Shown: positions 43,612 to 52,542 of the stretch, one piece after another
How the letters are laid out: every line of letters begins with the position of its first letter
How positions within the stretch are numbered: position 1 is the stretch's first letter
Assembly: GCA_016860845.1 (NCBI GenBank)
Contig: BOKF01000028.1
Location: 52,035-116,034 of the forward strand
Direction of reading: 5' to 3'
Source: Chloroflexota bacterium
Lineage (GTDB): Bacteria > Chloroflexota > Anaerolineae > 4572-78 > J111
DNA length: 64,000 nucleotides
Notes under the pieces: model-generated
Database searches by the model: none
What the model was told of the DNA's origin: nothing
What the model saw: only the letters and a program-made list of their open reading frames with translations
Translations under genes and position numbers: made by a program

Positions 43612-44334
43612 GTGGCTGAGAAAATCCTGGTAGTAGACGATGACCCTGTCTTGCTGCAATTAATCGAAACGAGCTTGCGGCAAGAAAATTATGAAGCCAT
43701 TGCCGCTTTGAACGGCGAAGATGGTTTGCGCCTGTTGTCAGAGTTAAAGCCGCACCTGGTCATTTTAGATATTATGATGCCCCACATGGATGGCTGGGAA
43801 TTTTGCAGCCGGGTTCGCAAGGTTTCCACCGTACCGATTATTATGCTCACGGCGCTGGGTTCCCAGAGTGATATCGTGCGCGGCCTGCGGGCCGGGGCCG
43901 ACGATTATCTGGTCAAGCCCTTTCAAAGGGATGAATTGCTGGCCCGTGTTTCCGCAGTGTTACGCCGGGCCAATATGCCCCCCCCTTCGGCTAAAGCCCC
44001 GCTGCGCTTTGGCGACGGCGAATTGATTATTGACCCGGCGGACCGAGCCGTGACGTTGAACGGTCAGGTTCTTGAGCTAACCCCGACCGAGTTTGATCTG
44101 TTACTCTTTATGGCCCATCGCGCCGGGCGTATCCTCAGTACCGAATTCATTTTTGAAAATGTCTGGTCTTATGATTCCGACGCCAATCTCGAAAGCGTCA
44201 AGTGGTACATGTGGCGGCTGCGCAAAAAGATTGAAAAAAAACCCAGCAACCCCAAATATATCATCACCGAGCGCGGCGTTGGCTACCGCTTTATCCCCAA
44301 TTACGGTCAAGCCCAAAGGGTACGCACCGGCTGA
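43612..44334 (+). CDS. OmpR/PhoB-family response regulator
   Basis: A 240-residue two-domain regulator. The receiver (about 1-120) has VVDDDPVLL, phosphoacceptor LDIMMPHMDGWEF and the Lys in LVKPFQRDE. The winged-helix effector domain (about 130-232) has LELTPTEFDLLLFMAHRAGR, VKWYMWRLRKKIE and ITERGVGYRFIPN. Its kinase is not adjacent. The GTG start follows GAGG by 6 bases. The receiver-DUF309 gene follows 20 bases later and may be cotranscribed. Confidence 0.95.
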   Translation: MAEKILVVDDDPVLLQLIETSLRQENYEAIAALNGEDGLRLLSELKPHLVILDIMMPHMDGWEFCSRVRKVSTVPIIMLTALGSQSDIVRGLRAGADDYLVKPFQRDELLARVSAVLRRANMPPPSAKAPLRFGDGELIIDPADRAVTLNGQVLELTPTEFDLLLFMAHRAGRILSTEFIFENVWSYDSDANLESVKWYMWRLRKKIEKKPSNPKYIITERGVGYRFIPNYGQAQRVRTG

Positions 44335-44354
44335 GTGGGTTTGGCCCCCTTCTG

Positions 44355-45122
44355 ATGCAAGAAACAATTGTTTTAATTGTTGATGATTTGATGTTCCTGC
44401 CCCGGTTGGAAAATACTTTACGCCAGCTTGGGTATCAGCCCCTGGTCGCCACCAATGAGACCGACCTATCCCGGGCCTTATTTACCGCTCCGGTCCTGGT
44501 CATCGTTGATTTGTTTAGCCAGAGCTTTAATTGGGAGCGCCTGGTTCGCTTTGTCAAAGGGCCGGGTAAAAAAGCAGTGCATGTGCCTACCCTGGGTTTT
44601 GGTCCGCACGTGGACCTGGAGTTGCGGGAGCGGGCACTGGCCGCGGGCTGCAACGCGGTGGTTGGACGGGGGGCCATTGCTAGCCAGTTAGCGCACCTGG
44701 TCGAAAAACACAAATGGGTTATTGACACAGGTCGCTGTCATAACACGCCCCCTCCCCTCCTTCTGGAAGGGATAAGGTTATTCAATCAGGGTGATTACTT
44801 TGAATGTCATGAAGTTATCGAAAACGCCTGGAATGAAGAAAAAGACCCGGTGCGGGTGATGTACCAGGGTATTCTGCAAATCGGCGTGGCTTGTTATCAC
44901 GTGGAAAAGAAAAACTGGCGCGGCGCGATGAAAGTGCTGGAACGAGGCATCCCCAAAGCGGGACGTTTTGCGCCCAGTTGTATGGGCATTGATATCGCCC
45001 GTCTCCTGGCCGATGCCGAGGCTATTCGTCAGGAGCTGCTCCGCCTGGGGCCGAATTGGCAAGGTGAATTCAACCCTCAACTTTTTCCCACTATCCAATT
45101 TCTGCCCGGCGAAGGCAATTGA
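44355..45122 (+). CDS. Receiver-like domain fused to DUF309
   Basis: A 255-residue fusion. Residues about 1-115 look like a receiver-type flavodoxin fold (VLIVDDLMFLPRLENTLRQL, VLVIVDLFSQ, a strand-helix with AAGCNAVVGRGA), although the usual Lys-Pro motif is missing, so it may be a pseudo-receiver. Residues about 133-200 are a DUF309 domain, marked by FNQGDYFECHEVIENAWNEE and YQGILQIGVACYHVEKKNW. DUF309 is a small helical domain of unknown function. The ATG lacks a strong ribosome-binding site (CCCTTCTG), so coupling to the regulator is likely. Confidence 0.82.
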   Translation: MQETIVLIVDDLMFLPRLENTLRQLGYQPLVATNETDLSRALFTAPVLVIVDLFSQSFNWERLVRFVKGPGKKAVHVPTLGFGPHVDLELRERALAAGCNAVVGRGAIASQLAHLVEKHKWVIDTGRCHNTPPPLLLEGIRLFNQGDYFECHEVIENAWNEEKDPVRVMYQGILQIGVACYHVEKKNWRGAMKVLERGIPKAGRFAPSCMGIDIARLLADAEAIRQELLRLGPNWQGEFNPQLFPTIQFLPGEGN

Positions 45123-45147
45123 CCTTTCATGGGCGGCATAGTATAAT
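45119..45147 (+). promoter_or_regulatory. Promoter of the glycosyltransferase-YfhO/flippase operon
   Basis: TTGACC (45119-45124, overlapping the upstream stop codon), 17-base spacer, consensus TATAAT (45142-45147). The transcription start would be near 45154, about 50 bases before the next gene. Confidence 0.75.
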
Positions 45148-45205
45148 CGTGATGTGACCTCTATTCGTTTAACCCATATAACCCTGCCCTTCTAGAAGAT
45201 TTCCT

Positions 45206-45964
45206 ATGACAACCATTGTCGTCATCCCAACTTACAATGAAGCCGACAACCTGCCGGCCATCACGGCTGAATTGCTACAATTAGGCGTTCCCGACCTACA
45301 GCTCCTGGTCGTTGACGACGACTCCCCCGACGGCACCGGTCAAATTGCCGACGAATTGGCCCAGCAGCGCTATCCGGGCCGGGTCCATGTTATCCATCGC
45401 ACCGGTAAACTGGGCCTCGGCACCGCTTACATAGCCGGGTTCAGCAAGGCGCTGGACCTCGGCGCCGATTACGTGGTTCAAATGGATGCCGATTTCTCCC
45501 ACTCACCCAAATATATCCTCGAGATGCTGGAAAAAATTAAGGATTACGAGGTGGTGGTCGGTTCGCGCTATGTGGGCGGCGGAGAGCTGGACGAACGCTG
45601 GAGTTGGTGGCGCTGGCTTTTAAGCTGGTGGGCCAATGTCGTTTGGACGCGAGTCATTTTGGGGGTACGGACCAAAGATGCTACGGCCGGCTTCAAATGC
45701 TGGCGGCGCAGCGCCTTGCAGCGGATCGGCCTGGAACGGATTACCTCCAACGGCTACGTTTTTCAAGTGGAAATGGCCTATGTTTCGGAAAAGCTGGGCT
45801 TCCGTATCCTGGAAATCCCCATCTATTTTGAAGATCGCCGCATTGGGCAGAGCAAAATGACCGTGCCGGTCAAAATTGAGGCGGCTCTGCGTGTCTTTGA
45901 GATCCGCTGGCGGCATCACAATGTGCAGCCGATGACCACTTCCACCTCCGCCAAGCCCTCTTAG
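45206..45964 (+). CDS. Polyprenol-monophosphomannose synthase-like GT2
   Basis: A 252-residue family-2 glycosyltransferase of the Dpm1 type that moves mannose (or glucose) from a nucleotide sugar to a polyprenyl phosphate. Motifs are [38 protein letters not shown] (metal-binding DxD region), [12 protein letters not shown] and [20 protein letters not shown]. No C-terminal membrane domain is present, so it is the soluble single-domain form. It likely supplies lipid-linked sugar to the downstream YfhO-like membrane protein. Confidence 0.93.
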   Translation: MTTIVVIPTYNEADNLPAITAELLQLGVPDLQLLVVDDDSPDGTGQIADELAQQRYPGRVHVIHRTGKLGLGTAYIAGFSKALDLGADYVVQMDADFSHSPKYILEMLEKIKDYEVVVGSRYVGGGELDERWSWWRWLLSWWANVVWTRVILGVRTKDATAGFKCWRRSALQRIGLERITSNGYVFQVEMAYVSEKLGFRILEIPIYFEDRRIGQSKMTVPVKIEAALRVFEIRWRHHNVQPMTTSTSAKPS

Positions 45965-45975
45965 GAGGAGTGCGC

Positions 45976-48900
45976 TTGTTTCGAGCGATTACCCGGCAGG
46001 ATATGCTGGCCGCGCTGGTCCTGCTACTCCTGCCGCTTCTCCTCTTTTGGTCCGTCACTATTGGGCCGAACACTCTTCTTCCGGTTGACAACCTCTTTGC
46101 TTACGAACCGTGGGCTTCTTACAAAGACAGCCTGGGTGTCGGCTTGCCACAGAATCAACTCCTTTCTGATTTGATCCTGGAAAATTACGTCTGGAAAAAA
46201 TTCATCCGCGAGTCTCTCGCTGCCCGGCAGTTGCCCCTGTGGAACCCCTATATCCTGTCCGGCCAGCCCTTTTTGGCCAATGGACAGCACTCGGCGCTGT
46301 ATCCTTTTAGCCTTCTTTTTTATATTTTGCCGCTGAGCAAGGCTTACGGCTGGTTCACCGTGTCGCAACTGTGGCTGGCGGGCCTGGGGATGTACATTTT
46401 TTTGCGGACGCTGCGCGTCAACCGGCTGGGCGCGCTGGTTGGCGGCATCACCTATTCCCTCAGCGCCTTTTTTATTGTCAGCATCGTTTTTACGATGATC
46501 ATTGCCGGGGCGGCCTGGCTGCCGCTGATCCTGGCCCTGATCGAGATGATCATCCGCAAGCAGGAAGACAAAGGGTTGAGGGGCTACTCGCCCATTCCCT
46601 ACGTGGTCGCGGGGGCGCTCCTCCTGGGAGTGCAAACCCTGGCCGGCCATGTCGAGATTACTTATTACGTACTGCTGGTCAGCGGTTATTACGCCCTCTG
46701 CCGGCTGCTGATCTTGGGGCGGCGGCAGGCCACCTCGCGTTTTGCCCTGCGCCTGGCGGCCTGGCTGCTGCTCATGGTTTTCCTGGGCCTTGGCCTGGGC
46801 CTGGTGCAGCTTGGCCCGATGTACGAAGTGGTGACGCAGAACTTTCGCGACAACTCGGTTACTCTGGACCAGGTCCGTGGCTGGGCCTTGCCGTTCCGCC
46901 GCCTGATTACCTTTGTCATCCCCGATTTTTTCGGCAGCCCGGCTCACCACGGCTATTTTGATGCCGTCACCTGGCGCTGGCAGCCGCTCGGCCCCAATGC
47001 CGCCGGCCAAATTAATCCCCTCTGCCCTGACTGCACCAGTTGGGATACCAAAACCGCCGTCGAAGCCGGGGCGTATGTGGGGATTCTGCCGTTGGTGCTG
47101 GCCGGGCTAGCGATTATTCAGGCTATCTATGAGGCGAGGAGGCGAAGACATGAGGACACGGCAGAGTCAAGCGATGAGACACTAGACCAAAATCACTCTC
47201 TTGAAAATCTTCGTCTCTTCGCTCCTTCGCCTCTTCGCCTCTTTGTATTCATCTTCGCCCTCCTCGCTCTCCTCTCCCTCCTCTTCGCTTTTGGCACGCC
47301 GCTGTATGCCCTGCTGTTCTACGGCCTGCCGGGCTGGAATCAACTCCATTCCCCTTTCCGCTGGATTTTTCCCTTCACCCTGAGCATGGCCGTTTTGGCC
47401 GGAGTCGGGGTGACTTATCTCGACCGGCTGGTCAGCCCGAAACCCGGCAGGGGAGCAGAGGAGCAGAGGAGCAGAGGAGAAAATTCCGTTCCAACCTTCC
47501 TTTACACCATCTCCCTCTACACCGGCTGGCTTCTCTTCTGGGCCGGTTTAGCCGGGGTGCTAGTTATGCTGGCTGCTCTTTTCATCCCCACCCCTTTCAT
47601 TCAAGCTGCCACCTATATCTTCGAGCGTTCCGGCCTGGCTCAAAATGCTTTTGCCGATGGCCGCCAATTTTTTGGCTACCAGTGGCCCAACTTTTTTAAG
47701 TTCTTTTTGATGCTCATGGCGGCAGGAGCTGTGCTGCGGATCGTGCGCTGTCCGATTTTCCTCCCCTCCCTCTTAGGGAGGGGCTGGGGGAGGATCTCCG
47801 CCTGGAAACCACTCGCCGTTCTCATCGTCGCCCTCGACCTGCTTCTGGCCGGCGCTGGTTTCAACCCCTCGGTGGACCCGGCTCTGCTCGACTTCAAGCC
47901 GGAGGTCGTCAGATGGTTGGAGAGCCAGCAGGTCGAAGACCCCTTGTTCCGGCTCAACAGTTTTGATACCCCGCAGGGGCACGGCAACAAAGTCTTCCTG
48001 GCCAACGTCGGGATGTACAGCAATCTTTTCGACGTGCGCGGCTATGACAGCATCATTCCGGCCCAGTACGGCCGCTTTATGCATCTCATCCAGGAGAATG
48101 GCGATCTTTTCTACAACCGGATTGGCCCGCTCTACTACGATGGTTACGCCGCCCTCGACTCAGCCCTGTTGGACCTGCTGGGAGTGCGCTACATTTTAAC
48201 GACGGTAGACATCAACAATCCCAACTATAAATTAGTCTATGATAAAGAGATCCGGGTCTATGAAAACACTGATGCCCTGCCCCGCGCTTTTGTCGTTAAA
48301 GAAAAAGTAGACCTGTCTGCTTTGCCAAAACCTGACAGGTCTGCCTGGCCGGACGAGCTGGGTTTGGCTCTGCGCAGCCTCAATCCCCGTCAGGAAGTGA
48401 TTCTGGATGGCGAAACGAACGGCCTGGGCCATGACCTGACCCCCGAAGATGTAGGGGCGATTGGCCAATCGCCCCTACAGGCTGCCCAAATCACCGCCTA
48501 CACCCCCAACGAGGTACGCCTCACCGTTCAACTCGACCAGCCCGGCTGGCTTGTTCTAGCCGATGCCTACTTCCCCGGCTGGCGAGCGTACGCTGCCGCA
48601 AGACCGCCGACCGCCGACCGCCGACCGCAGCCCACCTTCCAACCCTCCCCTGAAATCGAACTCACGATCCACCGGGCCAACGGCACATTCCGGGCTGTCT
48701 ATCTTCAGCCCGGCCAGTGGGAAGTCCGGTTTCGTTACAGCCCGCGCAGCTTTCAATTGGGTCTGTACGGCTCCTTTTTGGCCCTGGTTACGTTGGCGCT
48801 GATCGGCGGCTACTGGGCCTGGGGTAAACTCTACCGCGAAAGCGAGGCCGACTCGCCCATCAAGCGCGTCGCCAAAAACAGCCTGATGCCGATGGTCATG

Positions 48901-50316
48901 GCCCTGTCTAACCGGCTGATTGATTTTGCCTTTGCCCTGCTGATGCTGCGGATTTTGCAGCCGGAAGGAGCCGGGCGCTATGCCTTCGCCGTCGCCTTCA
49001 TTGGACTGGTCGAGATTGTGACGCGCTACGGCCTGGGCACGCTCGTTACCCGCGAGGTAGCGGCCAACCGCGCCCAGAGCAACCGTTACCTGTCCAACGT
49101 TTCGATCCTGCGCCTCATTCTCTGGCTGGTCGCCCTGCCGTTTATGGGGGCAATTCTGGGCTTGTACGTTGTCTTTGGCGGTTTAACCTGGGACGTGGTC
49201 ATCACCGTTGCCCTCTTCGCCGTCGGCACCCTCTTTAGCAACCTGTCCGACGGCCTGACCGCTCTCTTCTACGCCCACGAAAAAGCCGAGTATCCCGCTG
49301 CCATCGCCTCGGTGACGACCCTGACCCGGGTCAGCCTGGGCGCATTAACGCTGCTGCTCGGCTGGGGGATTATCGGCCTGGCCGGTGTGTCGCTGGTCGC
49401 TAACCTGGTTACGTTTCTGGTCTTGAGCTACATTCTGGTGGTCAAGATTTTCCGGCCCAGCCTGGAAACCGACCGGACCTTGCAGCGCGGCATGCTGGGC
49501 GAAAGTCTGCCCTTGATGATCAATCACCTTCTTTCGACCATCTTTTTCCGCATTGACGTGTTTATTCTCTCCCCCACCTGGGGCGACGCCGCCGTCGGCT
49601 TTTACAACGCCGCCTACAAATATATTGACGGCATCAACGTTATTCCCCAATATTTCACCCTGGCCCTCTTTCCCCTAATGAGCCGCTTCGCCGCCGACTC
49701 ACGCGACTCGCTGGCGCGGGCCTACATCTTGAGCCTGCGGCTGTTGATGTTGCTGGCCTTGCCCCTGGCCGTCGGCACGCCTTTTATCGCCCGCGAGTTA
49801 ATCCTGTTCCTGGCCGGGGAGCGCTTTTTGCCCGACTCGATGATCGTACTGCAACTGCTGATCTGGTTTCTGCCGTTCAGCTTCATCAATCAAGTCACCC
49901 AATACGTCCTGATTGCCATCAATGAGCAGCGCCACCTGACCCGCGCCTTTATCATCGGCGTGCTCTTTAACTTGACCACCAACCTGATTTTTATTCCCCT
50001 CTATGGCTATCGCGCCGCCGCCGTCACCACGATTTTTTCCGAGTGGGCGCTGCTTATTCCGTTTTACCTGCTGGTCCGCAAAAATCTCTGCTCCGTGCCC
50101 TGGTTTGACGTGGTCTGGCGGCCCATTGCCGCGGCGGCAGCGATGGGCATGGTGCTGTGGCTGATCGGCGATGCGAATTTCCTGGTCAAAGTGGCCGCCG
50201 CCGGGGTCACTTACATGGCCGCGCTGGCCCTGGTCGGTGGGCTGACCCAGCCGGATATGGATGTTATCTGGCGGGCGCTCCCGCTAAAAAGCCTGCGGAA
50301 ACAGCCCCACCCGTGA
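45976..50316 (+). CDS. YfhO-like membrane protein fused to a Wzx/MATE-type flippase
   Basis: A 1446-residue polytopic fusion. The N-terminal part (about 1-950) is a GT-C-like YfhO-family protein with many spans and a soluble region (about 635-930, containing DVRGYDSIIPAQYGRFMHL and LTVQLDQPGWLVLADAYFPG). The C-terminal part (about 960-1446) is a polysaccharide flippase (NSLMPMVMALSNRLIDFAFA, LQPEGAGRYAFAVAFIGLVE, SLPLMINHLLSTIFFRIDVF). I prefer a TTG start at 45976, seven bases after AGGAGG; a GTG at 45970 is too close. The coding region carries at least six short repeats without frame loss (listed separately). Likely role: glycosylation or export of a cell-surface polymer using the polyprenyl sugar of the preceding enzyme. 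Confidence 0.85.
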   Translation: MFRAITRQDMLAALVLLLLPLLLFWSVTIGPNTLLPVDNLFAYEPWASYKDSLGVGLPQNQLLSDLILENYVWKKFIRESLAARQLPLWNPYILSGQPFLANGQHSALYPFSLLFYILPLSKAYGWFTVSQLWLAGLGMYIFLRTLRVNRLGALVGGITYSLSAFFIVSIVFTMIIAGAAWLPLILALIEMIIRKQEDKGLRGYSPIPYVVAGALLLGVQTLAGHVEITYYVLLVSGYYALCRLLILGRRQATSRFALRLAAWLLLMVFLGLGLGLVQLGPMYEVVTQNFRDNSVTLDQVRGWALPFRRLITFVIPDFFGSPAHHGYFDAVTWRWQPLGPNAAGQINPLCPDCTSWDTKTAVEAGAYVGILPLVLAGLAIIQAIYEARRRRHEDTAESSDETLDQNHSLENLRLFAPSPLRLFVFIFALLALLSLLFAFGTPLYALLFYGLPGWNQLHSPFRWIFPFTLSMAVLAGVGVTYLDRLVSPKPGRGAEEQRSRGENSVPTFLYTISLYTGWLLFWAGLAGVLVMLAALFIPTPFIQAATYIFERSGLAQNAFADGRQFFGYQWPNFFKFFLMLMAAGAVLRIVRCPIFLPSLLGRGWGRISAWKPLAVLIVALDLLLAGAGFNPSVDPALLDFKPEVVRWLESQQVEDPLFRLNSFDTPQGHGNKVFLANVGMYSNLFDVRGYDSIIPAQYGRFMHLIQENGDLFYNRIGPLYYDGYAALDSALLDLLGVRYILTTVDINNPNYKLVYDKEIRVYENTDALPRAFVVKEKVDLSALPKPDRSAWPDELGLALRSLNPRQEVILDGETNGLGHDLTPEDVGAIGQSPLQAAQITAYTPNEVRLTVQLDQPGWLVLADAYFPGWRAYAAARPPTADRRPQPTFQPSPEIELTIHRANGTFRAVYLQPGQWEVRFRYSPRSFQLGLYGSFLALVTLALIGGYWAWGKLYRESEADSPIKRVAKNSLMPMVMALSNRLIDFAFALLMLRILQPEGAGRYAFAVAFIGLVEIVTRYGLGTLVTREVAANRAQSNRYLSNVSILRLILWLVALPFMGAILGLYVVFGGLTWDVVITVALFAVGTLFSNLSDGLTALFYAHEKAEYPAAIASVTTLTRVSLGALTLLLGWGIIGLAGVSLVANLVTFLVLSYILVVKIFRPSLETDRTLQRGMLGESLPLMINHLLSTIFFRIDVFILSPTWGDAAVGFYNAAYKYIDGINVIPQYFTLALFPLMSRFAADSRDSLARAYILSLRLLMLLALPLAVGTPFIARELILFLAGERFLPDSMIVLQLLIWFLPFSFINQVTQYVLIAINEQRHLTRAFIIGVLFNLTTNLIFIPLYGYRAAAVTTIFSEWALLIPFYLLVRKNLCSVPWFDVVWRPIAAAAAMGMVLWLIGDANFLVKVAAAGVTYMAALALVGGLTQPDMDVIWRALPLKSLRKQPHP
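47131..47241. repeat. In-frame repeat element 1 within the YfhO/flippase gene
   Basis: GAGGCGAGGAGGCGAAGA at the left is imperfectly complementary to TCTTCGCTCCTTCGCCTC at the right. The insert encodes a hydrophilic loop (EARRRRHEDTAESS... LFAPSPLRLF). Similar arms occur around the intergenic cluster at 15949-16160. Confidence 0.65.
47451..47480. repeat. In-frame tandem repeat 2 (AGCAGAGGA units)
   Basis: Three tandem copies of AGCAGAGGA encode the charged string GAEEQRSRGE inside a loop of the YfhO-like part. Confidence 0.75.
47761..47793. repeat. In-frame palindromic element 3
   Basis: CCCCTCCCT (47763-47771), CTT, AGGGAGGGG (47775-47783), a perfect 9-bp stem, encoding LPSLLGRGWGR. Confidence 0.78.
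48309..48342. repeat. In-frame palindromic element 4
   Basis: AGACCTGTC (48309-48317) with GACAGGTCT (48334-48342), encoding VDLSALPKPDRSA. Confidence 0.75.
48450..48479. repeat. In-frame perfect 30-bp palindrome 5
   Basis: Arms TGTAGGGGCGATTGG and CCAATCGCCCCTACA abut with no spacer. It encodes DVGAIGQSPLQ. It is related to the intergenic GTAGGGGCAGGG element at 27283. Confidence 0.85.
48602..48628. repeat. In-frame GACCGCC tandem repeat 6
   Basis: About four tandem copies of the heptamer GACCGCC/CCGCCGA encode RPPTADRRPQP. It belongs to the same dispersed family as the strings at 10782, 11459 and 53062. Confidence 0.75.
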
Positions 50317-50522
50317 CTCGCTTCACCCTCAATCTTGGCGACTCGTCCTGGTCTTTCGGCCAAGTTCCCCGCCGGCCCTTTGCCGCCCCTGATGTCTACG
50401 ACCTCCCTGCCGTCACCGAATGGCTCCCCGCCACTGTCCCCGGCAATGTCCGCACCGACTTGCTGGCCCTGGGCCGCATCCCCTATCCCTTCTTTGCCGA
50501 GCAGTACAAAGAGAGTCTGTGA
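50313..50522 (+). pseudogene. N-terminal stub of a GH2 beta-mannosidase
   Basis: A 69-residue frame beginning at a GTG that overlaps the preceding stop (GTGA). It carries LNLGDSSWSFGQVP, ATVPGNVRTDLLALGRIPYP and FFAEQYKESL, the characteristic N-terminus of GH2 beta-mannosidases, which normally continue with a Trp-rich segment to about 800 residues. Here a TGA follows ESL directly and no continuation is found in any frame nearby. It is a remnant left by deletion; whether it is translated is unknown. Confidence 0.7.
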
Positions 50523-50594
50523 AAGTTTATGATTTCTCCTTTTTGGCCGAATCTCCTATAATGACATTCACTGTAAAAATTGGTGGTCAATTCT

Positions 50595-52511
50595 ATGAAA
50601 CGATATTTTTGGTTGGGTCTATTTCTGGCTTTTATCCTCCATCTGCCGGGGCAGGATGTCGCCCAGGCTCAGGAGAAAACCCTCTATTGGCAGCGCTACG
50701 ACGTCAACCTGACCGTCCAGCCTAACTCCGACATCCTGGTTGAGGAGACACAGCAAATTGTCTTTACCAGCGGCGCCTTTACCTTTGGCTTTGCCGCCAT
50801 CCCCCTGGACCGGGTCGAGCGCATCACCGACTTACAGCTAGCGGAAATTATCAACGGCAGCGAGCGGCCCTACACTCCCAACTCGACCGGCCAGTACGGC
50901 TTCACCACGAATATTAACGAGGGCGACCTGGAGATCACCTGGTATTTCCCGCTGACCAGCAACAGCGAGCACACCTACATCCTGCGCTACCGGGTCATCG
51001 GCGGCCTACGGATTTACCCGGACGGGGATCAAGTCTGGTGGAAAGCCATCCCGCCCGATCATAATTTCCCTATCCGCGAGTCTCGGGTAACGGTGACTCT
51101 CCCTCAGACTTTCCCCAAAGACCAACTGACCGTTGCCAGTTATGGGGCGCCGGCCAGCGAGCCAGGTTATACCGACCAGGGGCAGGTAGTTTTTACCGCC
51201 CAAAACATCCCTGCTGACCAGGAACTGGAGGTCCGAGTCCAGTTTCCGCACGGGGTGGTCCAGGGCAGTCCACCTGCCTGGCAAGCCGCCGACGATCAAC
51301 GGCGGCAGTGGGGGCCGGTGGTCGGAGTGATCTTTGGCGGGTTGGGTTTAATCCTCCTGCTGGGTGGGCCGCTGGCCGTTTATGCATTGTGGTACAAGCG
51401 GGGACGCGACCTGCCGGTCGGCGTTGTCCCTGAATACATCAGCGAGCCGCCCGGTGATTTGCCTGCCCCCATCGCCGGCGCTTTAGTGGACGAGAAAGCC
51501 GATTTGCAGGATATTATCGCCACCATCACCGACCTGGCCCGGCGGGGTGTGCTGCGCATGGAAGAGCAGCAAAAGGAAGGTTTTCTGGGTATCGGTTCCG
51601 GGCGGGACTACATTTTTCACCTGGCGGATGAGAGCAAAGCCACCCGGTCTTATGAGCAAACCTTAATCAAGGGCATTTTTAGCAATGGAACCGAGCGGCG
51701 CATGGCTGACCTGCGCCAGCGGTTTTATACATACATACCTGCCCTGCAAGCAGAATTGTACGACGAGTTGGTCCGGGCCGGCTTTTTCCCCAGCAACCCC
51801 AACGCCACCCGGCGCAATTGGATAGTGTTGGGCATTATCATGTTAATCATCAGCTTTGTCGTCGCTTGTGGGCTGCTGACCATGCTGGGCGACTACTCCA
51901 CCCTGGCTATCTGTCCGGGTCTGGCGTTGATTGCCACCGCGCTGGGGCTGCTTTTTGTCGCCCCCCACATGCCGCGCAAAACGGCCAAGGGCGCTGAGGA
52001 AGCGGCCAAATGGCTGGCCTTTAAGCGCTACCTGCAAACCATCGAAAAGCACGGCGACCTGGCCGAGGTGAAAGACAAATTTGAGGAATTTCTGCCCTAT
52101 GGCATCGCCTTTGGCCTGGAACGAAGCCTGATCAACAAATTCAAAGCCGTTGACACCCCGGCGCCTTCCTGGTGGGGGCCGGTGATCTTGCCGCGCTATG
52201 GCTACGGTTATCCCCATTACGGCGGCACAATGGGCGGGCCTTCGGCGGGGCCGGCTGGAGGGCTGCCGGGTCCGCTGGCCGGCGAAGGCGGGGTGCCCAG
52301 CCTGGCGGGGATGAGCGAAGGCGTTGGTGCGTCGCTGGCCAGCATGAGCGAGGGCCTGGGCGCGATGCTCAGTTCGGCCAGTTCTACCCTGGTCAGCACC
52401 CCGCCCCCTCAAACTTCCTCCAGTCGAGGCGGCTGGGGCGGCGGCGGGTTCAGCGGTGGCGGGTTCAGCGGCGGCGGTGGCGGTGGCGGCGGCTCGCGCG
52501 GCTTCGGCTAA
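50595..52511 (+). CDS. DUF2207-family membrane protein
   Basis: A 638-residue exported/membrane protein. Signal peptide (MKRYFWLGLFLAFILHLPGQ), an extracytoplasmic DUF2207 beta domain (about 30-215: YWQRYDVNLTVQPNSDILVE, VWWKAIPPDHNFPIRESRVT), one span (about 245-265, GVIFGGLGLILLLGGPLAVY), a cytoplasmic winged-helix-like region (IATITDLARRGVLRMEEQ), two more spans (about 415-460) and a C-terminal region ending in a Gly/Ser-rich tail with GGGFSGGGGGGGG. DUF2207 function is unknown; some relatives are called YciQ-like. I choose ATG 50595 with GGTGG upstream. Confidence 0.88.
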   Translation: MKRYFWLGLFLAFILHLPGQDVAQAQEKTLYWQRYDVNLTVQPNSDILVEETQQIVFTSGAFTFGFAAIPLDRVERITDLQLAEIINGSERPYTPNSTGQYGFTTNINEGDLEITWYFPLTSNSEHTYILRYRVIGGLRIYPDGDQVWWKAIPPDHNFPIRESRVTVTLPQTFPKDQLTVASYGAPASEPGYTDQGQVVFTAQNIPADQELEVRVQFPHGVVQGSPPAWQAADDQRRQWGPVVGVIFGGLGLILLLGGPLAVYALWYKRGRDLPVGVVPEYISEPPGDLPAPIAGALVDEKADLQDIIATITDLARRGVLRMEEQQKEGFLGIGSGRDYIFHLADESKATRSYEQTLIKGIFSNGTERRMADLRQRFYTYIPALQAELYDELVRAGFFPSNPNATRRNWIVLGIIMLIISFVVACGLLTMLGDYSTLAICPGLALIATALGLLFVAPHMPRKTAKGAEEAAKWLAFKRYLQTIEKHGDLAEVKDKFEEFLPYGIAFGLERSLINKFKAVDTPAPSWWGPVILPRYGYGYPHYGGTMGGPSAGPAGGLPGPLAGEGGVPSLAGMSEGVGASLASMSEGLGAMLSSASSTLVSTPPPQTSSSRGGWGGGGFSGGGFSGGGGGGGGSRGFG

Positions 52512-52542
52512 GTATACCTTCAGAGGATAAGGAGTTTGAACA

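Noticed and set aside
50557..50562. TATAAT upstream of the DUF2207 gene as a promoter
   Set aside because: No acceptable -35 at 16-18 bases; left as unproven rather than listed.
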